This document shows positions 22,288-33,085 of a stretch of DNA of 64,000 nt, in pieces. Below the pieces are notes generated by a model. That model did not search any database. It was not told the DNA's origin and saw nothing but the letters and a program-made list of their open reading frames with translations. The DNA comes from Xanthomonas dyei (lineage in GTDB: Bacteria > Pseudomonadota > Gammaproteobacteria > Xanthomonadales > Xanthomonadaceae), in NCBI RefSeq assembly GCF_002939865.1, contig NZ_MDEE01000001.1, forward strand, positions 62,001-126,000, given 5' to 3'. A program made the translations under genes and the position numbers. How positions within the stretch are numbered: position 1 is the stretch's first letter; each line of letters opens with the position of its first letter.

Positions 22288-23418
22288 TCAGTCTGCGACG
22301 CGATCCGACCGCTCCAGCACCCGCTCGATCCCACTAAGGTCGATCTCACTTGCCGCACGCGCCAATGCTGCACGATCACTATCGGATTCGAACCCGATCC
22401 GAAAATGCAGCTCGCCCACCGGCGTGCGCGAGGAATGGATCGAGGACAGGTTGACCCCTTTCCACTCGAAGACATGCAACAGTGCGCGCAGCGAGCCGGG
22501 CTGGTCTTCGGGCAGATACACGCTCAAGGTCAGCGGTTCGGTGAGGTCGGCCAACAGGTAGCCCACGCGCTCGTAGGTGTAGTTGCCTGCGGCCAATGCG
22601 GTGTGTTGCAGGGAATGGACGTTAGCGTCCAGGAACTGACTGCGGAACTGCGCGCGCGCCGCGTCGTCGCCTTGCGCCACCAGCGCGCGTAAGTGCTGCA
22701 GCTGCGACAGCAGGCGGTCGAGCATTTCGCCGACGTACGGGTTACCGAACTGGATGTCTTCATAAATCGATGGATTGAGCGAGAGGATGCGCGCGATCAC
22801 TGCAGTGTCGAGTTCGAACGACGCGGAGCGATACGGCATCAATGCCTGCAATTCGCCAAGCAGCGGCGCGTAGTCGCGCAAGGTGCCGGCCTGCGCCAAG
22901 TGAGTGGCGTGCACCATCGCCTGCACCAAGGCCATCACCCGGTCGTGGTGCTCGGGCGTGGCGTAAACGCACTCTGCCTGGAGTGCCGCGTACAAGGTCT
23001 GCACCCACGCCGACCAATGCTGCAGGCGCGCTTCGCAGACCACCATCACCCGCCCCTTCAAGGTTGGCGATTTCGGCGGCGCGGTCATCGGATGCAGGCC
23101 GACCACGTCTGCCTGCGACGCCAGCATCGCAGCGACCGGCGCCTGCTTGATCGAGGTGACGTCCATCCACAGCTGCGATGCAGCGCGTGCGCCGGCCAGT
23201 TCCACATAGCGTTGGATCAATGCGGCAGTGTGGCGAATCGGCGCAGAGAAAATCAGCACATCCGCACGCTGCGCCAGGGTGGCTTCGTCGATGTCGCCGC
23301 TGACTGCAGGATCGAAGCCGATCACCTTCAGCTGCATGCGGGTGCGCAAAAACTGCGCCAGCCAGCGCCCGTAGGCGCCGGCAATGCCGACGATGCCGAC
23401 GACCGGCTGCGCACTCAT
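22288..23418 (-). CDS. tyrA: Prephenate dehydrogenase with C-terminal ACT domain
   Basis: A 376-residue protein. The N-terminal Rossmann motif is VVGIVGIAGAYGRWLAQFLR, followed by DVTSIKQAP and GLHPMTAP, typical of prephenate dehydrogenases. The helical dimerisation domain spans about 170-290, and an ACT-like regulatory domain (LTLSVYLPEDQPGSLRALLH) occupies about 290-365. The enzyme makes 4-hydroxyphenylpyruvate for tyrosine synthesis, and the ACT domain suggests feedback control by tyrosine. Unlike the enteric enzyme there is no chorismate mutase domain. The stop of pdxY overlaps its start by four bases, so the two are co-translated. Confidence 0.88.
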   Translation of the reverse strand: MSAQPVVGIVGIAGAYGRWLAQFLRTRMQLKVIGFDPAVSGDIDEATLAQRADVLIFSAPIRHTAALIQRYVELAGARAASQLWMDVTSIKQAPVAAMLASQADVVGLHPMTAPPKSPTLKGRVMVVCEARLQHWSAWVQTLYAALQAECVYATPEHHDRVMALVQAMVHATHLAQAGTLRDYAPLLGELQALMPYRSASFELDTAVIARILSLNPSIYEDIQFGNPYVGEMLDRLLSQLQHLRALVAQGDDAARAQFRSQFLDANVHSLQHTALAAGNYTYERVGYLLADLTEPLTLSVYLPEDQPGSLRALLHVFEWKGVNLSSIHSSRTPVGELHFRIGFESDSDRAALARAASEIDLSGIERVLERSDRVAD

Positions 23419-24323
23419 GCCAGGCGCTCAGCGGCAAAGCGCGGCGGTGCCGCAAGCGCAGCCGGGGCGGCAGCCAGCACATCGAACTCTTCGTAACCTG
23501 CCGCCAGCGTGGCCTCCAGCGCGCTGTGCACACCGGTGAGCGCGTGTCCCACCGCCTGCTCGAACGGCACATCACGCAGCAGAAAGCCGATCAACAGCGC
23601 CATCAACACATCGCCGGTGCCGGCCACGTCGACCGGCAGATGCGGGCTGGCCCAGCGATACACCGCATCAGTGCTGACCGCCAAGGTCACCAATTCGCTC
23701 GCTGCGCCGGCAACGCTGTGCGCAAGCACCCATTGCGGGCCGCGTGCGAGCAGGACGCGTGCCGCAGCGATGGCATCGTGCTGTTCCAGGCTGGGCATAC
23801 CCGTCAAGCGTCCCAGCTCGAACGCATTGGGCGTGACCAGCCAGGCATGCGGTAGCAAGCGTTCGGCGAACACCCGCTCCAGGCCCGGCTCGACGTAGGG
23901 GCCGGTGTGCGTGTCGCCGATCACCGGATCCAGGCAATAGCGCAGCTGCGGCGCCTGCGGCAGCGTCTGCTCCAGCCAATCGGCGAATGCTTCGCCATTG
24001 GCCAGGCTGCCGAAATAGCCGGAGACCAGCATGCGCGCCCGCTGCGGCAGGCCGCGCTCGGTGGCGCCGAGCAATAGATCGGCCAGCCAGTCGGCCGGCA
24101 AGATACGGCCGCGCAAGGTTGCGTAGAACGGCGCGTTACTGAGCAAGGTGGTCGGCACTTCGGCCACACGTAATCCGAGCGCGCGCAGCGGCGGTACGGC
24201 AGCGCTGTTGCCGGCATGGCCATAGACCAGCTGCGACTGCACCGAGATCACATCGACCGGCGAAGGACCATCCGGGCGCTGGCGGCGACCGTGGACGAGA
24301 TGACTGTCGGTTGCATCGCTCAT
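23415..24323 (-). CDS. pdxY: Pyridoxal kinase
   Basis: A 302-residue ribokinase-superfamily protein that phosphorylates pyridoxal to pyridoxal 5'-phosphate in the salvage pathway. It shows DVISVQSQLVYGHAGNSAA near residue 25 (substrate binding), DPVIGDTHTGPYVEPGL near residue 132, LVTPNAFELGRLTG, and the anion-hole/catalytic motif DVAGTGDVLMALLIGFLL (catalytic Asp in GTGD) near residue 228. The first 20 residues are an extra charged leader. Downstream tyrA overlaps its stop by four bases; both need PLP-linked amino-acid chemistry only indirectly, so the pairing may be historical. Confidence 0.9.
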   Translation of the reverse strand: MSDATDSHLVHGRRQRPDGPSPVDVISVQSQLVYGHAGNSAAVPPLRALGLRVAEVPTTLLSNAPFYATLRGRILPADWLADLLLGATERGLPQRARMLVSGYFGSLANGEAFADWLEQTLPQAPQLRYCLDPVIGDTHTGPYVEPGLERVFAERLLPHAWLVTPNAFELGRLTGMPSLEQHDAIAAARVLLARGPQWVLAHSVAGAASELVTLAVSTDAVYRWASPHLPVDVAGTGDVLMALLIGFLLRDVPFEQAVGHALTGVHSALEATLAAGYEEFDVLAAAPAALAAPPRFAAERLA

Positions 24324-25139
24324 GGGAGGCGCCGTCGTGAGAGGAGAGCCCCATTATCTGCTGCAATACGTGAGCGCGTGGCGTGTTTGGAACCGTGCGA
24401 TGTGCAGTGCGACGCGCTGTGACTGGAGGCGAGCTGGATGGGCGCTGACATTCACGCCGTTTGGTGACGCAGACGTCGGAGCCGAACGCTTCAGCGCTGC
24501 GCAGTCTCTGCATGTTTTGCAGACGTTGCGATCTGACGAGGCGCGACCGCGCTGAGTGAGCGGGTATCGGCTCAGCGTCGGGATGGTGTCAGTGGCTCAG
24601 ATGCGGTTTGCGGCATCGCGCAGTGATTCGATCGAGAGTGCTGGGCACTGCGCGCGCGAGGCGAGTGAAGCGCAGGCCTGCACGGAGGTCAGCCCGAAGC
24701 GTTGTCAATTGGATATCTCTATTGATGCCCGGCTGCACTGGAGCAAGGCCAAGTTGCCGATAGCTTAGGCGTTGGCGATCGTTACGCCGCACCCTCATCC
24801 GCCCTTCGGGCACCTTCTCCCAATGGGAGAAGGATGTTGTTCTTCTGGCACTTTCTTGCGAGGGAGAGTCTGGTACTTTCCTGCGAGCAAGCTTCTGGCA
24901 GTTTGTTTCGTTCCGGCAGTTTGTTTCGAACGCTCTTCTGGCAGTTCTTCCGAGCGGGAAGGATGTCGTTCGTGTAGCGCTTCTCGCGACAAGAAAAGGA
25001 TATCTCCGCAGGAGCGCTTTCGATCGAGCGAAGGAAAGCTGTCTTCTCCTCATTCGCCTCACCAATGTCCACGCCTGCTCCGGGCAGGAGCAGGCACGCC
25101 CTTTGTTCGGCTGCGCCCCCTCACTGCCCATGACGTCGC
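24324..25139. repeat. Gene-free region with dispersed and tandem-like repeats
   Basis: No convincing gene in 816 bases. At 24790-24833 is a copy of the element also seen between sucB and lpdA (CCCTCATCCGCCCTTCGGGC, then TTCTCCC-AAT-GGGAGAA). From 24845 to about 24960 five degenerate units start with CTGGCA/CTGGTA and continue ...TTTxTTxCGA: starts near 24845, 24870, 24895, 24913 and 24938, a spacing of 18-25 bases. The region separates the pdxY side from dnaJ, and the right end abuts the dnaJ stop. Confidence 0.6.
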
Positions 25140-26270
25140 TTACGACGTCATGCGATCCCAGAAGCCCTTGACGCCATCGATGAAGGTGGCCGACTTGGGC
25201 GAATGCTTGCGCGCATCCTCACCGGTGAAGGTTGCCTCGAACTGCTGCAGCAACTCGCGCTGATCGGCGGTCAGGTTGACCGGCGTTTCGACCACGACAC
25301 GGCAATACAGATCGCCTTCGCTGCGGCTGCGCACCGAACGCACGCCCTTGCCGCGCAGGCGGAACAACTTGCCGGTCTGGGTCTCTGCCGGGATACGGAT
25401 TTCCGCTTCGCCACCCAGGGTCGCAACGCGTACGGTGTCGCCGAGCGCCGCCTGCGAAATGCGGATCGGCACTTCGCAGTGCAGGTCGTCGCCGTCGCGC
25501 TGGAAGATCGCATGCTCGCGCACGCGCACTTCCACATACAGGTCGCCCGGCGGTGTGCCGGCCGGGCCGGCCTCGCCTTCGCCTGCCAACCGGATGCGGT
25601 CGCCGGTGTCCACGCCAGCCGGCACCTTGATCGACAGCACCTTGTCTTCTTCCACGCGACCTGCGCCATGGCAGGTCTTGCACGGGTTCTGGATCAGCGT
25701 GCCGCGGCCATCGCAGTGCGGGCAGCTTTGCTGCATGGCAAAGATGCCGCGCTGGATGCGCACCTGGCCGCGCCCATGACAGGTCGCGCAGGTCTCGACC
25801 TTACCGTCTTCCGAGCCGCTGCCGTGGCAGGGTTCGCATTCGATCAGGGTCGGAATCTCGATGCGGCGCTCGATCCCGGCGACGGCTTCTTCCAGATCCA
25901 GTTCCAGTACGTAACCGACGTCGGCGCCACGTCGCGCAGCGCGCGGACCGGCGGCGCCACCGCCAAAAATATTGCCGAAGATATCGCCAAAGATATCTCC
26001 CATGTCCGGGCCGCCCGGCCCGCCGCCGCCGCCGCCCATGCCGTGCTCGAATGCCGCGTGGCCATGCGCATCGTAGGCGCGGCGCTTATTGCCGTCCGAC
26101 AACACTTCATAGGCTTCCTTGCACTCCTTGAACAGCGCCTCGGACGCAGCGTCGCCCGGATTACGATCCGGGTGGTGCTTCATGGCGCAACGGCGATAGG
26201 CCTTCTTCAGCTCGTCGTCGCTGGCACCGCGGGCAACGCCCAGCACTTCGTAGTAATCGCGTTTGCTCAT
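25140..26270 (-). CDS. dnaJ: Chaperone protein DnaJ
   Basis: A 376-residue type I Hsp40 co-chaperone that stimulates the DnaK ATPase and binds unfolded clients. The J domain is residues 1-70 with HHPDRNPGD (HPD at about 33-35), followed by a Gly-rich linker with a run of six glycines (about 79-110), and four zinc-finger repeats [32 protein letters not shown] (about 140-205), then the two C-terminal beta domains. It is the last gene of the minus-strand heat-shock cluster hrcA-grpE-dnaK-dnaJ. The repeat-containing 161-base gap before it contains no strong promoter that I can see. Confidence 0.97.
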   Translation of the reverse strand: MSKRDYYEVLGVARGASDDELKKAYRRCAMKHHPDRNPGDAASEALFKECKEAYEVLSDGNKRRAYDAHGHAAFEHGMGGGGGGPGGPDMGDIFGDIFGNIFGGGAAGPRAARRGADVGYVLELDLEEAVAGIERRIEIPTLIECEPCHGSGSEDGKVETCATCHGRGQVRIQRGIFAMQQSCPHCDGRGTLIQNPCKTCHGAGRVEEDKVLSIKVPAGVDTGDRIRLAGEGEAGPAGTPPGDLYVEVRVREHAIFQRDGDDLHCEVPIRISQAALGDTVRVATLGGEAEIRIPAETQTGKLFRLRGKGVRSVRSRSEGDLYCRVVVETPVNLTADQRELLQQFEATFTGEDARKHSPKSATFIDGVKGFWDRMTS

Positions 26271-26274
26271 AAGC

Positions 26275-26425
26275 GGGGATTCGTGGTTCGTGATTCGTGA
26301 TTCGTTTGAAACGCGAAGGCGGACAGCATGCTGCTGGTCCGCCTTGGCGACGCGACGCGTAGAGGATATCGGGCGGGAGGGACATGCGCTTTAGCGCCTG
26401 CCCTCCCCATGCCCGACTCCCAAAT
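26275..26425. repeat. GTGATTCGT-type repeats in the dnaK-dnaJ gap
   Basis: Just before dnaJ there are three near-identical units GATTCGTG / GTTCGTGATTCGTGATTC (26278-26303). On the other side of the gap lies TCCCCATGCCCGACTCCCAA (26404-26423). The arrangement resembles the GGGAATC elements elsewhere in the window but is more degenerate. It lies inside the dnaK-dnaJ intergenic spacer and could affect the relative amounts of the two proteins. Confidence 0.5.
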
Positions 26426-26431
26426 CACGGC

Positions 26432-28357
<1,926 letters not shown>

Positions 28358-28412
28358 GGATACGCTCCTGATGATTCTGTAGCTGTGTCCGGCGACGCCG
28401 GGTCTGGCTGAG

Positions 28413-28440
28413 ATGTGGGGGTGGCGCGCAGGTGTTCAAG
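28413..28440 (-). promoter_or_regulatory. Sigma-32-type heat-shock promoter of dnaK
   Basis: Read on the minus strand: -35 CTTGAA (28440-28435), a 14-base spacer, -10 CCCCACAT (28420-28413). The RpoH consensus is CTTGAAA / CCCCATnT with 11-16 spacing, so both boxes match closely. Transcription would start near 28405, leaving a leader of about 48 bases before dnaK. Confidence 0.72.
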
Positions 28441-28499
28441 CCATCCGTGCGCATCTGTGTTCTAACGGCGCGCCCGGCAGTTCAGCCGGACGCTGGCAA

Positions 28500-29018
28500 T
28501 CAGTCGTGCTTGGCCACGACCACCAGGGCCGGACGCAGCAGGCGATCGTTGAGCAGGTAGCCCTTCTGGAACACCTGCACGACGTGGCCCGGCGCAATGC
28601 CTTCGGCCTCGCCCTGGCTGATCGCCTGGTGCTGGTCGGGGTTGAACGGCTGGCCGACCGGGTCCAGCAGGGTCAGGCCGTTGTCGGCGGCAACCTTGAG
28701 CAATTGCTTGTAGGTCATGTCCAGGCCATCGCGCAGCGGGCTGGGCTGGGCGCCGGCCGCAGTGAGCCCGGCATCCAGACTGTCGAACACCGGCAGCAGC
28801 TCGCCCAACAGCTTCTCGTTGGCGAACTTGCGCGCGTTCTCGACGTCGCGCGCAATGCGCTTGCGCTGGTTTTCCAGGTCGGCACGTTCGCGCAGGGCGT
28901 CGGCCTTGACCAACGCGATCTCGCTGCGCAGCGACTCGATCTCGGCCTTGAGCGGATCGGTCTCGGGTGGATTCTGGGACAGGTCTTCGGAGTCGAATTC
29001 GGGGTGGTCTTGGTTCAT
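28500..29018 (-). CDS. grpE: Nucleotide exchange factor GrpE
   Basis: A 172-residue protein that releases ADP from DnaK. An acidic N-terminus (about 1-25) leads into a long coiled-coil helix (about 22-95: [57 protein letters not shown]), then the beta domain with the family signature region ([32 protein letters not shown]). It lies between hrcA and dnaK, 142 bases before dnaK. A sigma-32-like promoter precedes it. Confidence 0.96.
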   Translation of the reverse strand: MNQDHPEFDSEDLSQNPPETDPLKAEIESLRSEIALVKADALRERADLENQRKRIARDVENARKFANEKLLGELLPVFDSLDAGLTAAGAQPSPLRDGLDMTYKQLLKVAADNGLTLLDPVGQPFNPDQHQAISQGEAEGIAPGHVVQVFQKGYLLNDRLLRPALVVVAKHD

Positions 29019-29063
29019 ATGCAGTTCCCGGGCAAGCGGAACGCCCGCCCCAACGTCACCCGT

Positions 29064-29089
29064 ATGTGGGCGCTCGGCCGCGTTTCAAG
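29064..29089 (-). promoter_or_regulatory. Sigma-32-type heat-shock promoter of grpE
   Basis: Read on the minus strand: -35 CTTGAAA (29089-29083, a perfect consensus), a 12-base spacer, and -10 CCCACAT (29070-29064). It lies 46 bases before the grpE start, in the hrcA-grpE gap, so grpE can be induced by heat independently of hrcA. Confidence 0.72.
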
Positions 29090-29116
29090 CAAAACGATGG
29101 TTTCGATTGCCGCTGG

Positions 29117-30169
29117 TTATCGCGTGCCGGGCGGCTCCATCGCCGCGCCCAGCACCTGCGCTGCGGTCTGCACCAGCGGAATCAGCCGGTCGTAGGCCAT
29201 GCGTTTGGGCCCGATCACCCCTAGCACGCCCAGCACCTGGCCATTGGCGGCGTACGGTGCGGTGACCAGCGAAACGTCTTCCAGCGACACCATGCCGGTC
29301 TCCTCGCCGATGAAGATACGGACGCCCGGCGCCTGGATGGTGCGTTCGAGCAGTTGCAGGATCTCGCGCTTGCTGGCGAAGGCTTCGAACAGCTCGCGCA
29401 GCCGGTCCAGGTCCGACAGGTCCTGCACGCCCATCAGCCGGGTCTGCCCGGCCATCACCATATCGTCCGCCTCGGCCGGCACCAGCGCCTCGCTGGCCAG
29501 GTCCACGCTGTGCGCCAGCAACTGCTCCATCTCGTTCTTGGCCACGCGCAGTTCGCGCAGCAGCGAGGCGCGGATGTCCGACAGCGCGCGCCCGGCGAAC
29601 TGCGCATTGAGGTAGTTGGCCACCCGCTCCAGCTCGGCAGGCTCGTAGGCGCGACGCGGCTCGATCACCCGGTTCTGCACTTCGTTGTCGGCAAACACCA
29701 GGATCGCCAGCACCCGCCGCGCATCCAGGGGCACGAAATCGATATGCCGGAACGCGAACTGCTCCCGGCGCGGGGCGCTCACCACACCCACGAAGTGACT
29801 CATGGCCGACAACATCTGCGAAGCGCTGCCCAGCAGCGATTGGGTGCCATTGCCGCTGGCCAGCTCCGCACGCAGACGCCGCACCTCCTCTTCGCCAGGC
29901 GGCTGCATCTGCACCAGGCTGTCGACGAACACCCGGTAGCCATGTGCCGTAGGAATGCGCCCGGCCGAGGTATGCGGGGAGCTGAGCAGCCCCACGTCCT
30001 CCAGATCGGCCAGAATATTGCGGATGGTCGCCGGGCTCACATCCAGCCCGGCATGCTGGGCAAGGGTTTTCGAGCCCACCGGCTCGCCATCGCGGATGTA
30101 GCGTGCGATCAAGGTGCGCAGCAACTGGCGGGCGCGGGGGTCGAGCATTGGGGACTGGGACGCGCGCAT
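29117..30169 (-). CDS. hrcA: Heat-inducible transcription repressor HrcA
   Basis: A 350-residue protein. Residues 8-75 form the winged helix with LDPRARQLLRTLIARYIRDG and GLDVSPATIRNILADLEDVG, followed by SSPHTSAGRIPTAHGYRVFV, the HrcA hallmark. The remaining GAF-like dimer domain includes FIGEETGMVSLEDVSLVTAPY. HrcA represses class I heat-shock genes through the CIRCE element, but I find no TTAGCACTC-N9-GAGTGCTAA in or around the cluster. The start could also be the in-frame ATG at 30148 (MLDPRARQ). It heads the hrcA-grpE-dnaK-dnaJ cluster. Confidence 0.94.
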   Translation of the reverse strand: MRASQSPMLDPRARQLLRTLIARYIRDGEPVGSKTLAQHAGLDVSPATIRNILADLEDVGLLSSPHTSAGRIPTAHGYRVFVDSLVQMQPPGEEEVRRLRAELASGNGTQSLLGSASQMLSAMSHFVGVVSAPRREQFAFRHIDFVPLDARRVLAILVFADNEVQNRVIEPRRAYEPAELERVANYLNAQFAGRALSDIRASLLRELRVAKNEMEQLLAHSVDLASEALVPAEADDMVMAGQTRLMGVQDLSDLDRLRELFEAFASKREILQLLERTIQAPGVRIFIGEETGMVSLEDVSLVTAPYAANGQVLGVLGVIGPKRMAYDRLIPLVQTAAQVLGAAMEPPGTR

Positions 30170-30193
30170 GGGATCATCCGGTGAGACTGGGCA

Positions 30194-30222
30194 TAGATAA
30201 TGTCTGGCCCCGGGGATGGCAA
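30194..30222 (-). promoter_or_regulatory. Possible sigma-70-type promoter of hrcA
   Basis: Read on the minus strand: TTGCCA (30222-30217), a 17-base spacer, TATCTA (30199-30194). The transcript would start near 30187, about 18 bases before the hrcA ATG. The match is moderate. Confidence 0.45.
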
Positions 30223-30287
30223 GCGTCCGACTCCCTGCCCGCCCCTTCCTGCCCTAAGCTTCCCCAACGCATTCACACTCGACCCCC

Positions 30288-31952
30288 ATGCTCAGACACC
30301 TCTCGATCAAGGATTTCGCCGTTGTCCGCGCCACCGAACTGGAGTTCGGCCCGGGCATGACCGTGGTGTCGGGCGAAACCGGCGCCGGCAAATCGCTGAT
30401 GGTGGACGCGCTGGGCTTCTTGTCCGGCCTGCGCGCCGACAGCGGCGTGGTACGCCATGGCGCCGACCGCGCCGAACTGTCGGCGGAATTTCAGCTGCCG
30501 GCCGCACACCCGGGCCTGAGCTGGCTGGCCGACAACGAGCTGGACGACGAGGCGCAGTGCCAGCTGCGCCGGATCATCCGTGCCGACGGCGGCTCGCGCG
30601 CCTGGATCAACGGCCGCCCGGTGACCTCCTCGCAATTGGCCGAACTGGCATCAAAGCTGGTGGAAATCCACGGCCAGCACGAGCACCAGGCCCTGATGGC
30701 TCGCCACAGCCAGCTCGCCCTGCTCGACGCCTACGCCCGCAACAGCGCCCAGCGTGAGCAGGTGCGCCAGGCCAGCCAGCGCTGGCAGGCGCTGCTGGAC
30801 GAGCGCGATGCGCTGTCTGCGCAAGGCGATGTGTCCGACCGCATCGGTTTTCTCGAACATCAACTGGGCGAACTGGAACGCGAGGACCTGGACCCGGCCG
30901 CGATCGCGGCCCTGGACGTCAATCACCGCCGTCAGGCGCATGCCACTGCATTGATCGGCGCCTGCGACAGCGTTGCCCAGCAGCTCAACGGCGATGACGG
31001 CGCGTCGGCACTGGGCCTGCTGCAGGACAGCCGCCACGACCTGGCACGCGTCGCCGAGCACGAGCCGCGCCTGGGCGAGGTGGACGCGTTGCTGGACAGC
31101 GCCGTGATCCAGATCGAAGAAGCACTGGCCCTGCTCGATCGCGTGCGCGACGACCTGGACGCCGACCCGGCCCAGTTCGAAGCGATGGAGCGCAGTCTCG
31201 GCCGCCTGCACGATCTGGCGCGCAAACACCGTGTCGCCCCGGACGAGCTGGCCGCCCACCGCGAGCGCATGAGCCTGGAAGTGGAAAGCCTGCGCGGCGC
31301 CGACGAGCGCCTGCAGCAGCTGGACAAGCACATCGAGTCCGCCACCGGCGTCTGGCGCAGCGCGGCCGGCGTGCTCAGCGACAGTCGCAAGACCGCCGCC
31401 GAGGCCTTGTCCGCGGCCACCACCACGCTGATCGGCGAATTGGGTATGGGCGGCGGGCAGTTCCTGATCCAGCTGCAACCGCACGACAGTGCGCGGCCGG
31501 ATCCCAACGGCGCCGAGCGGGTGGAATTCCTGGTCGCCGCCAATGCCGGCCAGCCGCCGCGCGCCCTGCGCAAGGTGGCCTCGGGTGGTGAGCTGTCGCG
31601 AATTTCGTTGGCGATCGAAGTGGCCGCACTCGGCCTGGACAGCGTGCCGACCATGGTCTTCGACGAAGTCGATTCCGGCATTGGCGGCGCGGTGGCCGAT
31701 ATCGTCGGCCAGAAGTTGCGTGCCTTGGGCGAAGAGCGTCAGGTGCTGTGCGTGACCCACTTGCCGCAGGTCGCGGCCAAGGGCCACGCGCACTACCGGG
31801 TCAGCAAGGCGCCGGTGGACGGCATGACCCAGAGCGCGGTCGAGCTGCTCGGCCCGCAGGCGCGCCAGGAAGAACTGGCCCGCATGCTTGGCGGTGTGGA
31901 AGTGAGCAAGGAAGCGCGCGCAGCAGCCCGCAAGCTATTGCAGAGCGCCTGA
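30288..31952 (+). CDS. recN: DNA repair protein RecN
   Basis: A 554-residue SMC-like ATPase for double-strand break repair. The N-terminal head has LRHLSIKDFAVVRATELEFG and Walker A VVSGETGAGKSLMVDAL (about 25-41). Two coiled-coil arms span about 150-370. The C-terminal head has the signature LRKVASGGELSRISLAIEVA, Walker B PTMVFDEVDSGIGG and VLCVTHLPQVAAK. It is divergent from hrcA and convergent with fur. Confidence 0.96.
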   Translation: MLRHLSIKDFAVVRATELEFGPGMTVVSGETGAGKSLMVDALGFLSGLRADSGVVRHGADRAELSAEFQLPAAHPGLSWLADNELDDEAQCQLRRIIRADGGSRAWINGRPVTSSQLAELASKLVEIHGQHEHQALMARHSQLALLDAYARNSAQREQVRQASQRWQALLDERDALSAQGDVSDRIGFLEHQLGELEREDLDPAAIAALDVNHRRQAHATALIGACDSVAQQLNGDDGASALGLLQDSRHDLARVAEHEPRLGEVDALLDSAVIQIEEALALLDRVRDDLDADPAQFEAMERSLGRLHDLARKHRVAPDELAAHRERMSLEVESLRGADERLQQLDKHIESATGVWRSAAGVLSDSRKTAAEALSAATTTLIGELGMGGGQFLIQLQPHDSARPDPNGAERVEFLVAANAGQPPRALRKVASGGELSRISLAIEVAALGLDSVPTMVFDEVDSGIGGAVADIVGQKLRALGEERQVLCVTHLPQVAAKGHAHYRVSKAPVDGMTQSAVELLGPQARQEELARMLGGVEVSKEARAAARKLLQSA

Positions 31953-32047
31953 TCGAGGTCTATTGCGGAGGCTGCGGTGTCGATGCGTTATCGCAGCCTC
32001 TGCTGGCGGCTCCCAGTAAACCTCTCCACCCCGCATCACACAACGCA

Positions 32048-32069
32048 CAAGGCGGCCGAAGCCGCCTTG
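32048..32069. terminator. Hairpin between convergent recN and fur
   Basis: A nine-base stem CAAGGCGGC (32048-32056), loop CGAA, GCCGCCTTG (32061-32069). Read on the minus strand the loop is the very stable TTCG. It sits between the stops of recN and fur and can end transcription from both sides, though the T runs are short. Confidence 0.6.
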
Positions 32070-32095
32070 TTGCTCACCCACGCGGTGGCGCGTCC

Positions 32096-32506
32096 TCAGC
32101 GCGGACGCTTCTTGCGCACATACAGCACCAGCGAATGTTCTTCCAGCTCGTAGCCGTGCTTGGCGGCAATCTGACGCTGCAAAGCCTCGATCTCTTCGCT
32201 TTCGAATTCGATGACGTGGCCGGTGTCCACATCGACCATATGGTCGTGGTGGCCGCCGCGGTCGAGCTCGTACACAGCCTGGCCGCCTTCGAAATTGTGC
32301 TTGAGCACCAGGCCGGCGGCCTCGAACTGGGTCAGCACGCGATACACCGTGGCCAGCCCGATCTCGTCGCCATGATCGAGCAGCTGCCGATAGATGTCTT
32401 CTGCGCTGAGGTGGTGCTGGTTGCTCTTCTGTTCGAGCAATTCCAGGATCCGCATCCGCGGATGGGTCACCTTGAGCCCGACTTTGCGCAGGTCGTGGGT
32501 TTCCAT
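32096..32506 (-). CDS. fur: Ferric uptake regulator Fur
   Basis: A 136-residue iron-responsive repressor. The DNA-binding half has METHDLRKVGLKVTHPRMRI and ATVYRVLTQFEAAGLV; the metal-binding half has GGHHDHMVDVDTGHVIEFES and histidines typical of the regulatory site. E. coli Fur has a Cys-x-x-Cys zinc site after HHDH; here it is VDVDTG and the protein has no cysteine at all. The start at 32506 is fixed by GGAGAA before the ATG; the frame is open 14 codons further. It is divergent from bamE. Confidence 0.95.
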   Translation of the reverse strand: METHDLRKVGLKVTHPRMRILELLEQKSNQHHLSAEDIYRQLLDHGDEIGLATVYRVLTQFEAAGLVLKHNFEGGQAVYELDRGGHHDHMVDVDTGHVIEFESEEIEALQRQIAAKHGYELEEHSLVLYVRKKRPR

Positions 32507-32610
32507 ATGTTCTCCGTTCATTGGCGATTTAGCGCCAGCTGCCATCAAACGGGTCGCGGCGACCGGCGGGAGTGTATCATCGGCGTGATTTCCTCATCAC
32601 TTATTCCCCG

Positions 32611-33006
32611 ATGCGCAATCTCCTGCTGGTCGCCGCCGTTGCTCTCTCCACCGCTGGCTGCGGCATCATCTACAAGCAGCCGATCTACCAGGGCAATCTG
32701 ATTAAACAGAATGCCGTGGAGCAACTGCAGGTAGGCCAGAGCAAGCAGCAGGTCAACGCGTTGCTGGGCACTCCGTCGATCCCGGACCCGTTCCATGCGC
32801 AACGTTGGGACTATACGTCCACCCAGCGCGTCGACCGTCTGGCGCGCACCGAAGTCAAGAATTTCACCGTGTTCTTCGAGAACGATCAGGTGGCGCGCTG
32901 GGAAGGCGACTACTTCCCGTCGCAGGACGAGCAGTTGGCCAAGTCGGCCCCCAAGCAGTTCGGCCGCAACCTAGCGCGCGACAAGAAGAAGCAGCGCGGC
33001 CGTTGA
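32611..33006 (+). CDS. bamE: Outer membrane assembly lipoprotein BamE (OmlA)
   Basis: A 131-residue lipoprotein of the SmpA/OmlA family, part of the BAM complex that inserts beta-barrel proteins into the outer membrane. Residues 1-17 form a lipoprotein signal ending in LSTAGC. The BamE fold is seen in YKQPIYQGNLIKQNAVEQLQ and VGQSKQQVNALLGTPSIPDPF, then the strand VKNFTVFFENDQVARWEGDY. The C-terminus is unusually basic (KKKQRGR). In Xanthomonas this gene is known as omlA and lies divergent to fur, as here. The ATG at 32611 is chosen because it gives the signal peptide. Confidence 0.94.
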   Translation: MRNLLLVAAVALSTAGCGIIYKQPIYQGNLIKQNAVEQLQVGQSKQQVNALLGTPSIPDPFHAQRWDYTSTQRVDRLARTEVKNFTVFFENDQVARWEGDYFPSQDEQLAKSAPKQFGRNLARDKKKQRGR

Positions 33007-33056
33007 TGCGCTGCGTCAGAGCGATCACCCGATCGCCTGACCACTAAAAGCACTCG

Positions 33057-33085
33057 AAAGCCGGCCTTGATGCCGGCTTTTTGCT
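33057..33085 (+). terminator. Rho-independent terminator after bamE
   Basis: Stem AAAGCCGGC (33057-33065), loop CTTGAT, GCCGGCTTT (33072-33080), followed by TT. It lies about 50 bases after the bamE stop, with a perfect nine-base stem. Confidence 0.85.

Noticed and set aside
24845-24960. CRISPR array
   Set aside because: Repeats are degenerate, spacing varies, there are no uniform spacers and no cas genes.
28358-30290. CIRCE operator near hrcA-dnaJ
   Set aside because: I looked for TTAGCACTC-N9-GAGTGCTAA and did not see it by eye.
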